NCBI GenBank assembly: GCA_903994525.1
Contig: CAJEXW010000005.1
Location: forward strand, 1-64,000
Reading direction: 5' to 3'
DNA length: 64,000 nt
DNA from: an uncultured Chlorobiaceae bacterium
GTDB lineage: Bacteria > Bacteroidota > Chlorobiia > Chlorobiales > Chlorobiaceae
Part shown: positions 27,658-36,748 of the stretch, in pieces
How the letters are laid out: the number at the start of each line of letters is the position of its first letter
Position numbering within the stretch: position 1 is the first letter of the stretch
Position numbers and translations under genes: made by a program
The notes under the pieces: generated by a model
Seen by the model: only the letters and a program-made list of their open reading frames with translations
Told to the model about the DNA's origin: nothing
Database searches by the model: none

Positions 27658-28059
27658 TTACCGGGTAACTGCTTTAACAATAAACTCAGGCGGATCCATA
27701 ATGTGCTTTTTAACCGCACAGAGATTGGCTGCACTGATAACCGCATCCTTGTATTTTTCAGGAAAATCCGGTGGCAGCTCAATGGCGATTTCGATTTTTC
27801 CAATGCCCTTCCCCGACTCTTTTGAAAAATGTGATTGAACAAGCCGGATGCCCTCTGTCGGGATGCCTCTGCTCTGGCAAAAAGAGAGGACAAAAATACC
27901 TGCACAGGTTCCGATTGATGCAAGAAAAAGGGAAAAAGGCTCAGGAGCTGAACCCTCTCCACCAGCATATTCCGCCTGATCGGTATGAATGGTAAAGCCA
28001 TTAAAGTCGGCATTCACCTTTTTCCCGCCTCCGAACGTCACGATCATTTCGCTATTCAT
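27658..28059 (-). CDS. OsmC-like protein
   Basis: A 133-residue OsmC/Ohr-fold protein. Family features are PEPFSLFLASIGTCAGIFVLSFCQSRGIP near residues 38-66, with the two cysteines, Cys51 (GTCA) and Cys60 (FCQ), and IELPPDFPEKYKDAVISAANLCAVKKHI near the C-terminus. OsmC proteins reduce organic hydroperoxides, and some members act on sulfur species. I use the ATG at 28059; an ATG at 28047 and a TTG at 28077 are alternatives. It is the first gene of the minus-strand block that includes DUF134, the methyltransferase and the SQR. Confidence 0.87.
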   Translation of the reverse strand: MNSEMIVTFGGGKKVNADFNGFTIHTDQAEYAGGEGSAPEPFSLFLASIGTCAGIFVLSFCQSRGIPTEGIRLVQSHFSKESGKGIGKIEIAIELPPDFPEKYKDAVISAANLCAVKKHIMDPPEFIVKAVTR

Positions 28060-28307
28060 GATAAAGAGTAGTGACAATAGTTGCTTTAAAACTTTAGTAA
28101 CATTATAAGCATAAGCTCATAACAAAGCAACCCGCCAAGGCTGTTTTCGGTACTAATCGAAAAAATAATTCTGAATTATTTATCCAGGCCAGTACCGTTG
28201 AAATGAAACAAATAGTGGAGGTGATCTCTTTTCATGGTGAGTGAAAGATGACAAAACCGGAAAAGGGGGGCAGATTTGGAGGGTATATTGTGATTGACCG
28301 GGAAAAA

Positions 28308-28346
28308 CAAAAAAGCAGTACAGCGTGAACTGTACTGCTTTTTCAG
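28308..28346 (-). terminator. intrinsic terminator downstream of pnp
   Basis: A perfect 14-base inverted repeat (28310-28323 with 28330-28343; core GCAGTACAG) and a 6-base loop. On the minus strand the stem is followed by a TTTTTTGTTTTT run, so it ends the pnp transcript. It is also T-rich on the plus side, but no plus-strand gene precedes it. Confidence 0.88.
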
Positions 28347-28358
28347 TATTGATAGTAT

Positions 28359-30536
28359 TTAGTTGCTCTCTTTGGGTTTCTCCTGGTCAACCGCCTTGAT
28401 GGAGAGGGCAAACTTGGTCTTGCCAGTGCGTGGATCCTTGCGCACATCCACCAGTTTCACCTTTACCTTCTCGCCGATCTTAAGATGATCGCTCACCTTT
28501 GTCACCCTGGTGGTACTCGATATTTCGGAGATGTGAACAAGTCCGTCAGTCTTGGGGAGGAACTCTACAAAGGCTCCAAGCTCATCGCGAATGTCGCGCA
28601 CCTTGCCAATATAGATGGTTCCAACTTCAGGCTTGGCGGTAAGGCTTTTTATGGTGGCAAGCGCCGCGTTGGTGCCCTCACTGGTGGAGCAGGCGATGGT
28701 GACGGTTCCGTCATCATCGATATTGATCTCGGCACCGGTCTCTTCGGTAATGCTGCGGATGGTCTCGCCACCTTTGCCAATAATCATACCGATACAGTCA
28801 ACCGGCACCTTGATGGTGGTCAGTTTTGGAGCAAAGTTTGCAAGTTCCTGACGGGTAGAAGAGATCGCCTTCTCCATTTCACCGAGAATGTGCAGTCGTC
28901 CTCGGCGTGCCTGCTCAAGAGCGGTTTCAAGAATATGATAGTCAAGCCCGTCAATTTTGATGTCCATCTGGCAGGCGGTAATACCATCTTTGGTGCCTGA
29001 TACCTTGAAATCCATATCTCCGAGATGATCTTCATTGCCGAGAATATCGGAAAGAACCGCATAAGATGATCCCTCTTTAATCAGTCCCATGGCGATACCC
29101 GATACCGGCTTTTTAATCGGAACACCACCATCCATCAGGGCAAGCGTTCCACCGCAGACCGAGGCCATTGATGACGAGCCGTTCGATTCCAGAATGTCGG
29201 AGACAATCCTGATGGTATAGGGGAACTCCTCCTGTGTGGGAGCAACCATTTTGATGGAGCGTTCAGCAAGATTGCCGTGGCCGATCTCTCTGCGTCCGAC
29301 ACTGCCAAGTCTGCCACACTCACCCACGCTGAATGGCGGGAAATTGTAGTGGAGATAGAATTTTTTATCGGCGCTGTTGGTCAATGTATCAACTGATTGC
29401 GCATCTTTTTTGGTGCCGAGAGTAATGGTGACAAGTGCCTGTGTTTCACCCCTGGTGAAGAGCGCTGAACCGTGGGCTCTCGGGATGATGCCAAGCTCAA
29501 TGCTGATAGGCCGAACCTGGTCGAGCGCTCTGCCGTCGAGCCGTTTTGCGTCATCAAGAATCATGTGGCGCATCACCTTTTTCTCAACGGCATGAATCTG
29601 CTCTTCAATAATATGCTGGTTGACACAGAGCGCTTTCTGAGGATCAGAAGCGATCTCTTCGCTGCTGATGGTCGACTTGAAGTTCTCGATAGTTGATGCA
29701 ATGATTTCCCTATAGATCAGGGCTGTCTGATCAGCACGCTCTTCCTTGGCAAGGGGAGTATAGGCAAGCTCCTTGAGACGGGTTTCGCACAGTCCGCGCA
29801 CCACCTCCGTAAGCTCCGCAGGTATTGAGAGTGGTGTAAACGGGCGTTGTGGTTTTGCCACTTCTGCTGCGATTTCGCTTTGAAGGGCACAGAGCTTTTT
29901 GATTGCCGTGTGACCAAACTGGATAGCCTCAACCATCTCGGCTTCAGATATCTCTTTCATTTCACCTTCGAGCATACAGATGGTGTCGTTGGTGCCGCCA
30001 ATACAGATATCAATGTCGCTTTCCAGTAATTCGTTGATATCAGGATTGATAATATAGAGCCCGTTGATTCTGCCAACCCTCACCTCCGACATCGCGTTGT
30101 GAAAGGGAATGTCAGAGACCATGATGGCGGCTGAAGCAGCCAGGCCGCCCAGTACATCAGCATCATTGATCTGGTCTGAAGAGATAACGGTGACAATAAT
30201 CTGGGTTTCATAGAGGTAGCCGTCAGGGAAAAGCGGGCGGAGTGCCCGGTCGATCAGTCTGGCTGAAAGAATCTCCTTTTCGGAAGGGCGACTTTCGCGC
30301 TTGAAAAAACCACCGGGAAACTTGCCGGCAGCCGAATATTTTTCGCGGTATTCAACCTGGAGCGGAAAGAAGTCCTGGTTGGGGGGAGGTGTCTTTTTGC
30401 TTGATACAACCGTTGCAATCACCATCGTGTCGCCAAGGCGGACTACCACCGCTCCATCGGCCTGTTTTGCCATTTTGCCGGTCTCAATCGAGATTACCTT
30501 ACCTTGGCCAAGATCAATTGCTTTGTTAACAATCAT
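28359..30536 (-). CDS. pnp: polyribonucleotide nucleotidyltransferase (PNPase)
   Basis: The 725-residue phosphorolytic 3'-5' exoribonuclease has two RNase PH domains (about 1-225 and 315-545), an all-alpha linker, a KH domain with [14 protein letters not shown] near 570 and a C-terminal S1 domain with [19 protein letters not shown] near 635. [16 protein letters not shown] in the second PH domain is the conserved catalytic region. rpsO, the common upstream partner, is not adjacent. It lies upstream of a strong terminator. Confidence 0.97.
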   Translation of the reverse strand: MIVNKAIDLGQGKVISIETGKMAKQADGAVVVRLGDTMVIATVVSSKKTPPPNQDFFPLQVEYREKYSAAGKFPGGFFKRESRPSEKEILSARLIDRALRPLFPDGYLYETQIIVTVISSDQINDADVLGGLAASAAIMVSDIPFHNAMSEVRVGRINGLYIINPDINELLESDIDICIGGTNDTICMLEGEMKEISEAEMVEAIQFGHTAIKKLCALQSEIAAEVAKPQRPFTPLSIPAELTEVVRGLCETRLKELAYTPLAKEERADQTALIYREIIASTIENFKSTISSEEIASDPQKALCVNQHIIEEQIHAVEKKVMRHMILDDAKRLDGRALDQVRPISIELGIIPRAHGSALFTRGETQALVTITLGTKKDAQSVDTLTNSADKKFYLHYNFPPFSVGECGRLGSVGRREIGHGNLAERSIKMVAPTQEEFPYTIRIVSDILESNGSSSMASVCGGTLALMDGGVPIKKPVSGIAMGLIKEGSSYAVLSDILGNEDHLGDMDFKVSGTKDGITACQMDIKIDGLDYHILETALEQARRGRLHILGEMEKAISSTRQELANFAPKLTTIKVPVDCIGMIIGKGGETIRSITEETGAEINIDDDGTVTIACSTSEGTNAALATIKSLTAKPEVGTIYIGKVRDIRDELGAFVEFLPKTDGLVHISEISSTTRVTKVSDHLKIGEKVKVKLVDVRKDPRTGKTKFALSIKAVDQEKPKESN

Positions 30537-30650
30537 GAAAATTGTGTTGTAAAGAGTGATAAAAATGTTGCCCGGTTTTCGTCAAGCAATTCGCAAGTAA
30601 GCCAATATAACATAAAAAATCTCTTCCAGTACATTGTTCTCAGCTTGCTG

Positions 30651-31502
30651 TTATGCTCGAATCTTGACATTATCGATAAGTCTGACGTTGCCACAGAAGG
30701 CTGCGATGAGCAGTCGGTACTCTCTGCCCTGTTCAGCCTTTTCAGCCAGTTCAAAGCTCTTTTCGTCGACAAAAATGACGTAATCACAGCGGCAGCCGGG
30801 AGTGGAGCTGATCATCTCCTCAACCTCTTGTGCAATGCTCTGAAGGTTTTTTTCATCTCCTGCCATCCGTTTTTCAGCATGGCATAGCACCTGGTAAATG
30901 ATGCCCGCTTTGTGGCGTTCATCACTTGAAAGGTAAATATTTCTTGAACTGACTGCCAGGCCATTTTCTTCCCTTACAATTGGGGCTGGTACAATGGTGA
31001 TGTCCATATTGAGATCGGTCACAAGCTGGCGTATTATGGCGAGCTGCTGTGCATCCTTTTCTCCAAAGATAGCGCGATGTGGTTTCGTGATATTGAACAG
31101 TTTGCTCACGATCGTCGCCACTCCATTGAAATGCCCAGGCCTCTGCTTTCCTTCAAAGTGTTCACCAAGCTTCCCGCACTGCAGTGTTGTCTGAAAATGG
31201 TCAGGGTAGATGCTAGAGGCTTCAGGGGCGAAGAGATAGTCAACTCCGGCTGATCTGGCAAGAGCGACATCTTGCTCAAAAGGTCGCGGGTAACGGTGGA
31301 GGTCTTCGTCAGGGCCAAACTGGATCGGGTTGACAAATATGGTGAGAATAACAGTTCCAGCGCTTTCACGGGCAAGTTTCACAAGGCTAAGATGCCCTTC
31401 GTGCAGCGCCCCCATCGTCATGATAACTCCGATAAGCTGGCGGTTCAGGCGAAGCTTTTCAGCGATGACCTGCATCTCTGCGGGCTCAGTGATAATCTGC
31501 AT
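30651..31502 (-). CDS. panC: pantothenate synthetase
   Basis: A 283-residue enzyme that condenses pantoate and beta-alanine using ATP. The HIGH-type motif appears in [13 protein letters not shown] near residues 28-40; [16 protein letters not shown] near 60-75 and [10 protein letters not shown] near 148 are also family blocks, as is [10 protein letters not shown] use the ATG at 31502 ([11 protein letters not shown]); an open frame continues upstream inside rsmI. The start overlaps the end of rsmI by 17 bases, so the two are coupled. Confidence 0.95.
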   Translation of the reverse strand: MQIITEPAEMQVIAEKLRLNRQLIGVIMTMGALHEGHLSLVKLARESAGTVILTIFVNPIQFGPDEDLHRYPRPFEQDVALARSAGVDYLFAPEASSIYPDHFQTTLQCGKLGEHFEGKQRPGHFNGVATIVSKLFNITKPHRAIFGEKDAQQLAIIRQLVTDLNMDITIVPAPIVREENGLAVSSRNIYLSSDERHKAGIIYQVLCHAEKRMAGDEKNLQSIAQEVEEMISSTPGCRCDYVIFVDEKSFELAEKAEQGREYRLLIAAFCGNVRLIDNVKIRA

Positions 31503-32220
31503 GGTTCTCCTCTGATTGTATTGTTTTTTTCCCTGATGGATGGACAATAACCACAAACTCTCCTCTTGTCTTTCCATCGACAAGTTGTTGACGTATCTCC
31601 TCAATGGTTCCGGTAAGATACTCTTCATAGATCTTTGTCATCTCTCGTCCAATGAAAATTTGTGCGTCAGGCAGGAGATTGCTCACTTCGTCAAGGAGCT
31701 TGATAATTCTGTAGGGCGATTCGTAGACAACAAAAGAGGCCTGGAGTCCGGTAAGATATTCAAGACGACTTTTTCGCCCTTTTTTGTGAGGAAGAAAGCC
31801 TGCGAAAAAGAAATTGTTGACAGGAAGTGGACAGACCGATAGGGCCGCTGTAAGCGCACTTGCTCCAGGAACAGGAATCGTGAGAAGGTGTCGTTCATGC
31901 AGCGCATGCAGCAGCGCGTAGCCAGGATCACTGATAACGGGAGTTCCAGCATCGGTGATGAGAGCCACATCCACACCATCTTCAAGCAGGAGAATAATCT
32001 GGCCAATTGCCCTTGGCTCGTTAAAGTTGTGGTAACTGATCAGCTTTTTGCCCGAAATTTCAAGATGGTTCAAGAGAATTGAGGCGCGTCTCGTATCTTC
32101 ACAAGCGATAGCTCCAACCTGCTTCAAGGTTTTTATTGCTCTCAGGGTAATGTCTTCAAGGTTGCCGAGCGGCGTTGCAACGACGTACAGTATTCCAGAA
32201 TGTGATGGTTCGGTTGGCAC
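31486..32220 (-). CDS. rsmI: 16S rRNA 2'-O-ribose C1402 methyltransferase RsmI
   Basis: The 244-residue tetrapyrrole-methylase-fold enzyme has [18 protein letters not shown] near residues 11-28, EDTR near 41 and the glycine loop [13 protein letters not shown] near 89-101. These identify RsmI rather than a cobalamin precursor methyltransferase. The C-terminal part (REMTKIYEE) is also typical. It is divergent from the ABC ATPase gene across 92 bases and overlaps panC at its 3' end. Confidence 0.95.
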   Translation of the reverse strand: MPTEPSHSGILYVVATPLGNLEDITLRAIKTLKQVGAIACEDTRRASILLNHLEISGKKLISYHNFNEPRAIGQIILLLEDGVDVALITDAGTPVISDPGYALLHALHERHLLTIPVPGASALTAALSVCPLPVNNFFFAGFLPHKKGRKSRLEYLTGLQASFVVYESPYRIIKLLDEVSNLLPDAQIFIGREMTKIYEEYLTGTIEEIRQQLVDGKTRGEFVVIVHPSGKKTIQSEENHADYH

Positions 32221-32312
32221 AGGGAAGGTGGTGGTTGAACAAAAGGTTTTATGTAGATTGATGATGGTTTTAGTATAATAATAAAAGTACGATAAACAGC
32301 GTTCATGAGCAG

Positions 32313-33293
32313 ATGAAGGATAAGGTAGAGTTACTGTCGGTCAGCGACTTGCGGGTACAGTTTCCCGGAAAAAAAAGAGGGATGATGGGGAGATCTCTCC
32401 CTGTTCCAGTGGTCAATGGAGTGTCGTTTACGGTTTTCAGGGGGGAGACACTTGGGTTGGTCGGTGAGTCAGGTTGTGGAAAAACAACATTGGGCAGAGC
32501 GCTTGTTCGTCTTGGCCATTCGGTTGTGGATGGCAAAATCTTTTTTGAGGGTCGGGAGATCTCCAGTATCGGTAATCGTCAGTTTCGCTCTCTTCGCAAA
32601 GAGATGCAAATGATTTTTCAGGATCCTTTCGGTTCGCTTAATCCGCGTCTGACGGTTGGTCAGACACTTGAAGAGGTGTTGCTGGTGCATGGTATTGCCC
32701 GTGGTGAAGCTGCACGCCAGCGTATTACGGAACTGCTTGATGTTGTCGGATTGAACAGGGAGTACAGTAACCGTTACCCTCATGAGTTTTCAGGAGGACA
32801 ACGACAGCGCATCGGCATCGCCCGGGCACTTGCGGTCAATCCGAAGTTTATTATATGCGATGAGCCGGTCTCGGCACTCGATGTCTCTATCCAATCGCAG
32901 ATTATCAATCTCCTCAAGGATCTTCAGCGTGATATGGGGTTGACCTATCTTTTTATTGCTCACGACCTGTCGGTTGTCGAGTATATCTCTGATCGTGTTG
33001 CTGTCATGTATCTTGGTAAAATTGTTGAGATTGCGGAATCGACAGAACTCTATACCAATCCCCTGCACCCTTACACCAGAGCACTTCTCTCTGCTATTCC
33101 CAACCCGGAATTTGGAGCAAAAAAGGAGCGGATTTTATTGAATGGCGATTTGCCGGCTCTGCTGGATATGCCTCGTGGCTGTGCCTTTCATACAAGATGT
33201 CTGGTTGCGAAAGCAGAGTGCAAACATCAAACACCAAAACTTCAGCTTCTCAACAATAACGGGCACCAGGTGAGCTGTCTCCTCTATGAATAA
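32313..33293 (+). CDS. dipeptide/oligopeptide ABC transporter ATP-binding protein (DppF/OppF type)
   Basis: A 326-residue ATPase with Walker A GESGCGKTTL near residue 49, signature FSGGQRQRIGIARAL near 160, Walker B FIICDEPVSALD near 180 and the C-terminal oligopeptide/dipeptide domain with CAFHTRCLVAKAEC. The permease and binding protein that resemble its partners are 14-16 kb away at 46725-49487, not adjacent. A second ATPase and permease are not in this window. Its stop overlaps the sppA start by 8 bases. Confidence 0.93.
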   Translation: MKDKVELLSVSDLRVQFPGKKRGMMGRSLPVPVVNGVSFTVFRGETLGLVGESGCGKTTLGRALVRLGHSVVDGKIFFEGREISSIGNRQFRSLRKEMQMIFQDPFGSLNPRLTVGQTLEEVLLVHGIARGEAARQRITELLDVVGLNREYSNRYPHEFSGGQRQRIGIARALAVNPKFIICDEPVSALDVSIQSQIINLLKDLQRDMGLTYLFIAHDLSVVEYISDRVAVMYLGKIVEIAESTELYTNPLHPYTRALLSAIPNPEFGAKKERILLNGDLPALLDMPRGCAFHTRCLVAKAECKHQTPKLQLLNNNGHQVSCLLYE

Positions 33294-35085
33294 CTCTCTG
33301 CCAGTAAAGCGGCGCGGCTGTCTCCGCAAAGGGTGTCTTGCCCTGATAATTATTCCTGCCCTGATTGTTGTCGGGCTCATTTGGGGGCTTCGCTCTTCCC
33401 GCTCCCTTCCCGACCGTTTTGTGCTGGTATTGCCCCTCAGTGGCGGGGTTGATGAAATTCGTAATGAGAGTTCATCCCTTCCGTTCATCCCGTCGCGGGG
33501 CCCACTCTCGCTTCAGGAGCTGCTTTTTGTGCTCGACAATGCTGTTGCTGATGAACGGGTAAAAGAGCTGTTGCTGGATATTGGAGGGCTACAGACAACT
33601 CCCGCCAAGATTGCTGAATTGCGTGATGCGGTTGAAAAGGTTCGGAAAGGGGGTAAAAAAGTGACCGCCCTTCTTCACTCTGCCGAAGACAGCGACTACC
33701 TTCTTGCTTCGGCATGTGATACTATTATTGTTGAGCGGGGGGGCTATCTTCATCTTGATGGTTTCAAAGCGGAGTCTCTCTATTATTCCACCCCTTTGGG
33801 AAAGATCGGGGTCCAGGTTCAGGCCGCACAGTGGAAAAAATACAAGAGTGGTATTGAACCATACGTGAGAACAGGGGGTAGCAAAGAGCACTTTGAGCAG
33901 ACTAATGCCTTGCTTGATGAGGTGTATGATACTTATCTCACCACGGTTTCGAAACGGCGGAACATCAGCCGTTCCGCCTTCGAGGCAATGATCAACAATG
34001 AGGCACTTCTTTCGGCCAACAGGGCCAAAGTGCTCGGGCTGGTGGATGCTGTCGCCTCATCATGGGAGTTAGAGCGTTCACTGACAAAAAAAATAACCGG
34101 CAAAGAGCTTTCCAGCGATAATGAGGCCTATGTTTCTGCGGCAGAGTATCGCGCAGCAGTGACGTGGCCGAAGAGATCAACGACCGATGAAGCCATTGCG
34201 GTTATTACTCTTTCGGGTACTATCGTTCGTTCTCTTGGAGAGCTTGGAGAGGGGGTGGATGTGCAGACACTGAAAAGCTCCCTTGATGCCGCTCTGGAGA
34301 ACAAAAACGTTAAAGCAATTGTGCTGCGTATTGACAGTCCTGGCGGTGATGCGCTCGCTTCGGCCGATATGCTTCAGATACTTGACTCGGCGGCCGTGAA
34401 AAAACCTTTTCTTGTCTCCATGTCGGGTGTGGCTGCTTCGGGTGGGTATATGACCGCTCTGGCAGGAAAAACTATTTTTGCTCAGCCGCTGACCATCACC
34501 GGTTCCATTGGCGTCTATGCCCTGAGGCCCAATATCAGCGGGCTTGCCGAAAAGATCGGCTTAAAACGTGATGTTGTGACCAGAGGTCGCTACGCTGATG
34601 CCAATACTCCGTTCAAACCGCTTGAGGGTGAGGCGTATCAAAAATTTGTTGCAGCCTCAGGGGAGGTTTATGAGGACTTTATCGGCAAGGTTGCTGCGTC
34701 AAGAAAAATGCAGGTTGCGGCTGTGGACTCTGTTGCCGGTGGCCATGTCTGGACCGGAAGCCGCGCCATGAAGGCCGGTCTGATTGACCGTATGGGTGGG
34801 CTTTTTGATGCAATTCAGGCAGCACAGCTTCTCGCAAAAATTGAACCAGGCAAAAAGCCGAAACTTCTTCTTTATCCTTTGCAGAAAAGCTGGATTGCAT
34901 CGCTTTTTGATGGAAAAAGCAGCAGTTTCTCTGACAGAGTAGTCGTTGCCATCAAAAAGCAGGTGCTCAGGGAGGTTATTCCAGGTCAGCACTTCACTTC
35001 CATGCAGGAATTTTATGAGATGCTGGGGGAGTCAGGTCAGCTTCATCTCCTTGCAGTGATGCCTTGTGAGATTATTATTAACTGA
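33286..35085 (+). CDS. sppA: signal peptide peptidase SppA (type 67K)
   Basis: The 599-residue protein is the long form with two S49 domains. A transmembrane anchor spans about residues 17-38. The N-terminal domain carries the lysine-rich WKKYKSGIEPYVRTG block with the likely general-base lysine, and the C-terminal domain holds the catalytic serine in SGVAASGGYMTAL near 385, followed by ITGSIGV. It degrades cleaved signal peptides in the cytoplasmic membrane. It is translated together with the upstream ABC ATPase. Confidence 0.94.
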   Translation: MNNSLPVKRRGCLRKGCLALIIIPALIVVGLIWGLRSSRSLPDRFVLVLPLSGGVDEIRNESSSLPFIPSRGPLSLQELLFVLDNAVADERVKELLLDIGGLQTTPAKIAELRDAVEKVRKGGKKVTALLHSAEDSDYLLASACDTIIVERGGYLHLDGFKAESLYYSTPLGKIGVQVQAAQWKKYKSGIEPYVRTGGSKEHFEQTNALLDEVYDTYLTTVSKRRNISRSAFEAMINNEALLSANRAKVLGLVDAVASSWELERSLTKKITGKELSSDNEAYVSAAEYRAAVTWPKRSTTDEAIAVITLSGTIVRSLGELGEGVDVQTLKSSLDAALENKNVKAIVLRIDSPGGDALASADMLQILDSAAVKKPFLVSMSGVAASGGYMTALAGKTIFAQPLTITGSIGVYALRPNISGLAEKIGLKRDVVTRGRYADANTPFKPLEGEAYQKFVAASGEVYEDFIGKVAASRKMQVAAVDSVAGGHVWTGSRAMKAGLIDRMGGLFDAIQAAQLLAKIEPGKKPKLLLYPLQKSWIASLFDGKSSSFSDRVVVAIKKQVLREVIPGQHFTSMQEFYEMLGESGQLHLLAVMPCEIIIN

Positions 35086-35086
35086 T

Positions 35087-35121
35087 CTCCACGCTTCCCC
35101 TGCGATCAGGAAAGCATGGAG
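35087..35121. terminator. possible hairpin between convergent sppA and porin genes
   Basis: CTCCACGCTT at 35087-35096 can pair with AAGCATGGAG at 35112-35121 with one mismatch. There is no T-run after either side, so this is a weak or factor-assisted terminator at best. Confidence 0.3.
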
Positions 35122-35146
35122 ACAGAGATCAAGAAGTGCTGAAGAG

Positions 35147-36481
35147 CTAAAATTTATAAGTCAATGAACTCTGGGCACGGATGATTTCACTTTCACCAGA
35201 ACCCTTGAAGTCGGTTTTCCAGTCAGAAAGCTGGAAGCCAAGGATCAAGCTCGGCGTGATGTTGTGAAGCACTCTTGCAAAGAACACCCGGTTTTGAGAG
35301 CGGGCTTTGAGTGCGAGATCATCCTGATTTGGTTTGTCTATGCCTCCACCAACACTCAAGGATGTTGAGGTGTTAGCTCCATACTTGAGGGCTGCCCATC
35401 CCCCCGATGCACGAATTTTATGGAGATCAGCAATGGAGAAGTTGTTGATCCCCTGGGCGATACCACCCCAGTAGTCGTCAAGATTTGCTCCGGTAAAATA
35501 TTCTCCGGCAAATGCCATTTTTTTGCAGAGAGGCAAGCTCAGTTCAACATTGCCTGACCATGAGTTAAGCGTTGTATGAGTGCCTGAGGTATCGGTATCC
35601 CACTCCTCCTGGCCGTAGTGGCCTGAAAATGCAAGCGTTGCGGGCTGATTACGCACCAGAAGAGGGGCTGAAAAGGCTATGCGTCCCTGCATTGTCGGCA
35701 TTTGAGCATCCTTTCCTGGATCGGTATTGTAACCCAGGCTTTGAGGATCTGGTACACTATTTTTTTCTCCGATTGTTCTTGCTGCAGCAACGGCTATCTC
35801 AACATGGCTTTTCTCTCCAACTGAAAATCCTTTGGTGAGCCGAACCTGGGGATGGCGAGTGCCAATATTGCCCGATGCCCACATAATCGCAGAGTCATCG
35901 ACAAAAGGGATTAACGAAGAGTGGAGATCCCATGTTTGCCCGGCAAGAATGCTGAAATCAGAAGCGGGCCAGTATGCCTTGAAATAGGCATGGCGCATTC
36001 GTGGAGTCATGTTGTTTTCAGTTCCGCCGCCAAGAAAGTCAAATTCGATAGTGCCAGTGAGTTTGATTTTTTCAGTGTCCGGGCCACTGAGGTTCAGGCC
36101 CAGCCGGGATGAACCAGCGGTCAGGTTCCACTCCCCGTCATGGCGGTTTTGATTTTCAGGCCATGCCCACAGGGCGATATTGCCCGGATAGATCTTTCCG
36201 TTGTCATAGGACGCATCAAAACGGGCAAAGCCGTAGAATTGAATTTTCGTACCGGAGGAGGTTGAAACCAGCGGAGAGGAAACCTCCTCGCTTTTTTTTG
36301 GAGTTTCTACAATAACTTTTGGAGCTTGACTTTGTGCATTCATGACATTTTTTAGCGCAGCCAGCTCCCTTTCAAGGCGGTTCATACGCGTTGTGAACGT
36401 TTCAGCAGCAAAGCCTGGACTGGAAGTGAGGAGGGATCCTGCAAGCATCAGTGCATAACCAAGTTTTCCTCTTTCATTCAT
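35147..36481 (-). CDS. DcaP-like outer-membrane porin
   Basis: A 444-residue barrel protein: signal peptide of about 25 residues ending GFAAE, a short coiled-coil segment (MNRLERELAALKNVM), then a barrel starting IQFYGFARFDASYDN near residue 85. The protein ends in TYKF, a barrel-type C-terminal Phe. The coiled coil plus early aromatic strands match the DcaP/trimeric porin group. Likely passive uptake of small anionic solutes; no substrate can be given. It is convergent with sppA. Confidence 0.85.
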   Translation of the reverse strand: MNERGKLGYALMLAGSLLTSSPGFAAETFTTRMNRLERELAALKNVMNAQSQAPKVIVETPKKSEEVSSPLVSTSSGTKIQFYGFARFDASYDNGKIYPGNIALWAWPENQNRHDGEWNLTAGSSRLGLNLSGPDTEKIKLTGTIEFDFLGGGTENNMTPRMRHAYFKAYWPASDFSILAGQTWDLHSSLIPFVDDSAIMWASGNIGTRHPQVRLTKGFSVGEKSHVEIAVAAARTIGEKNSVPDPQSLGYNTDPGKDAQMPTMQGRIAFSAPLLVRNQPATLAFSGHYGQEEWDTDTSGTHTTLNSWSGNVELSLPLCKKMAFAGEYFTGANLDDYWGGIAQGINNFSIADLHKIRASGGWAALKYGANTSTSLSVGGGIDKPNQDDLALKARSQNRVFFARVLHNITPSLILGFQLSDWKTDFKGSGESEIIRAQSSLTYKF

Positions 36482-36657
36482 AAGTAATTTCCTTCGATAG
36501 AGTTGTGCCGTTAAGTAAATCGCCCTGCCGCAAGCAGCGGGGAAAAGATGCTCAAAAAACGTCGCATCAAGCGGTGTTGAACTTAACGCGGGAAAGATTA
36601 AAGCAGTGATTTCAATAGCCGACTTGAAGCCTTAGCTTTTGCTCAATATATGACAGT

Positions 36658-36690
36658 GACTGAAAAAAATTTCAGTCGTTTTGTTTTTTT
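36658..36690 (+). terminator. orphan plus-strand intrinsic terminator
   Basis: GACTGAAA (36658-36665) pairs with TTTCAGTC (36670-36677) across a 4-base loop, followed by GTTTTGTTTTTTTT. The orientation is plus, but both flanking genes (porin and comM) run on the minus strand, so no annotated transcript ends here. Confidence 0.7.
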
Positions 36691-36748
36691 TGACCGGCAG
36701 CACCTTTCACTCCGCCACAAGAATGGCCATGAGCTTGTAACTATCAGT

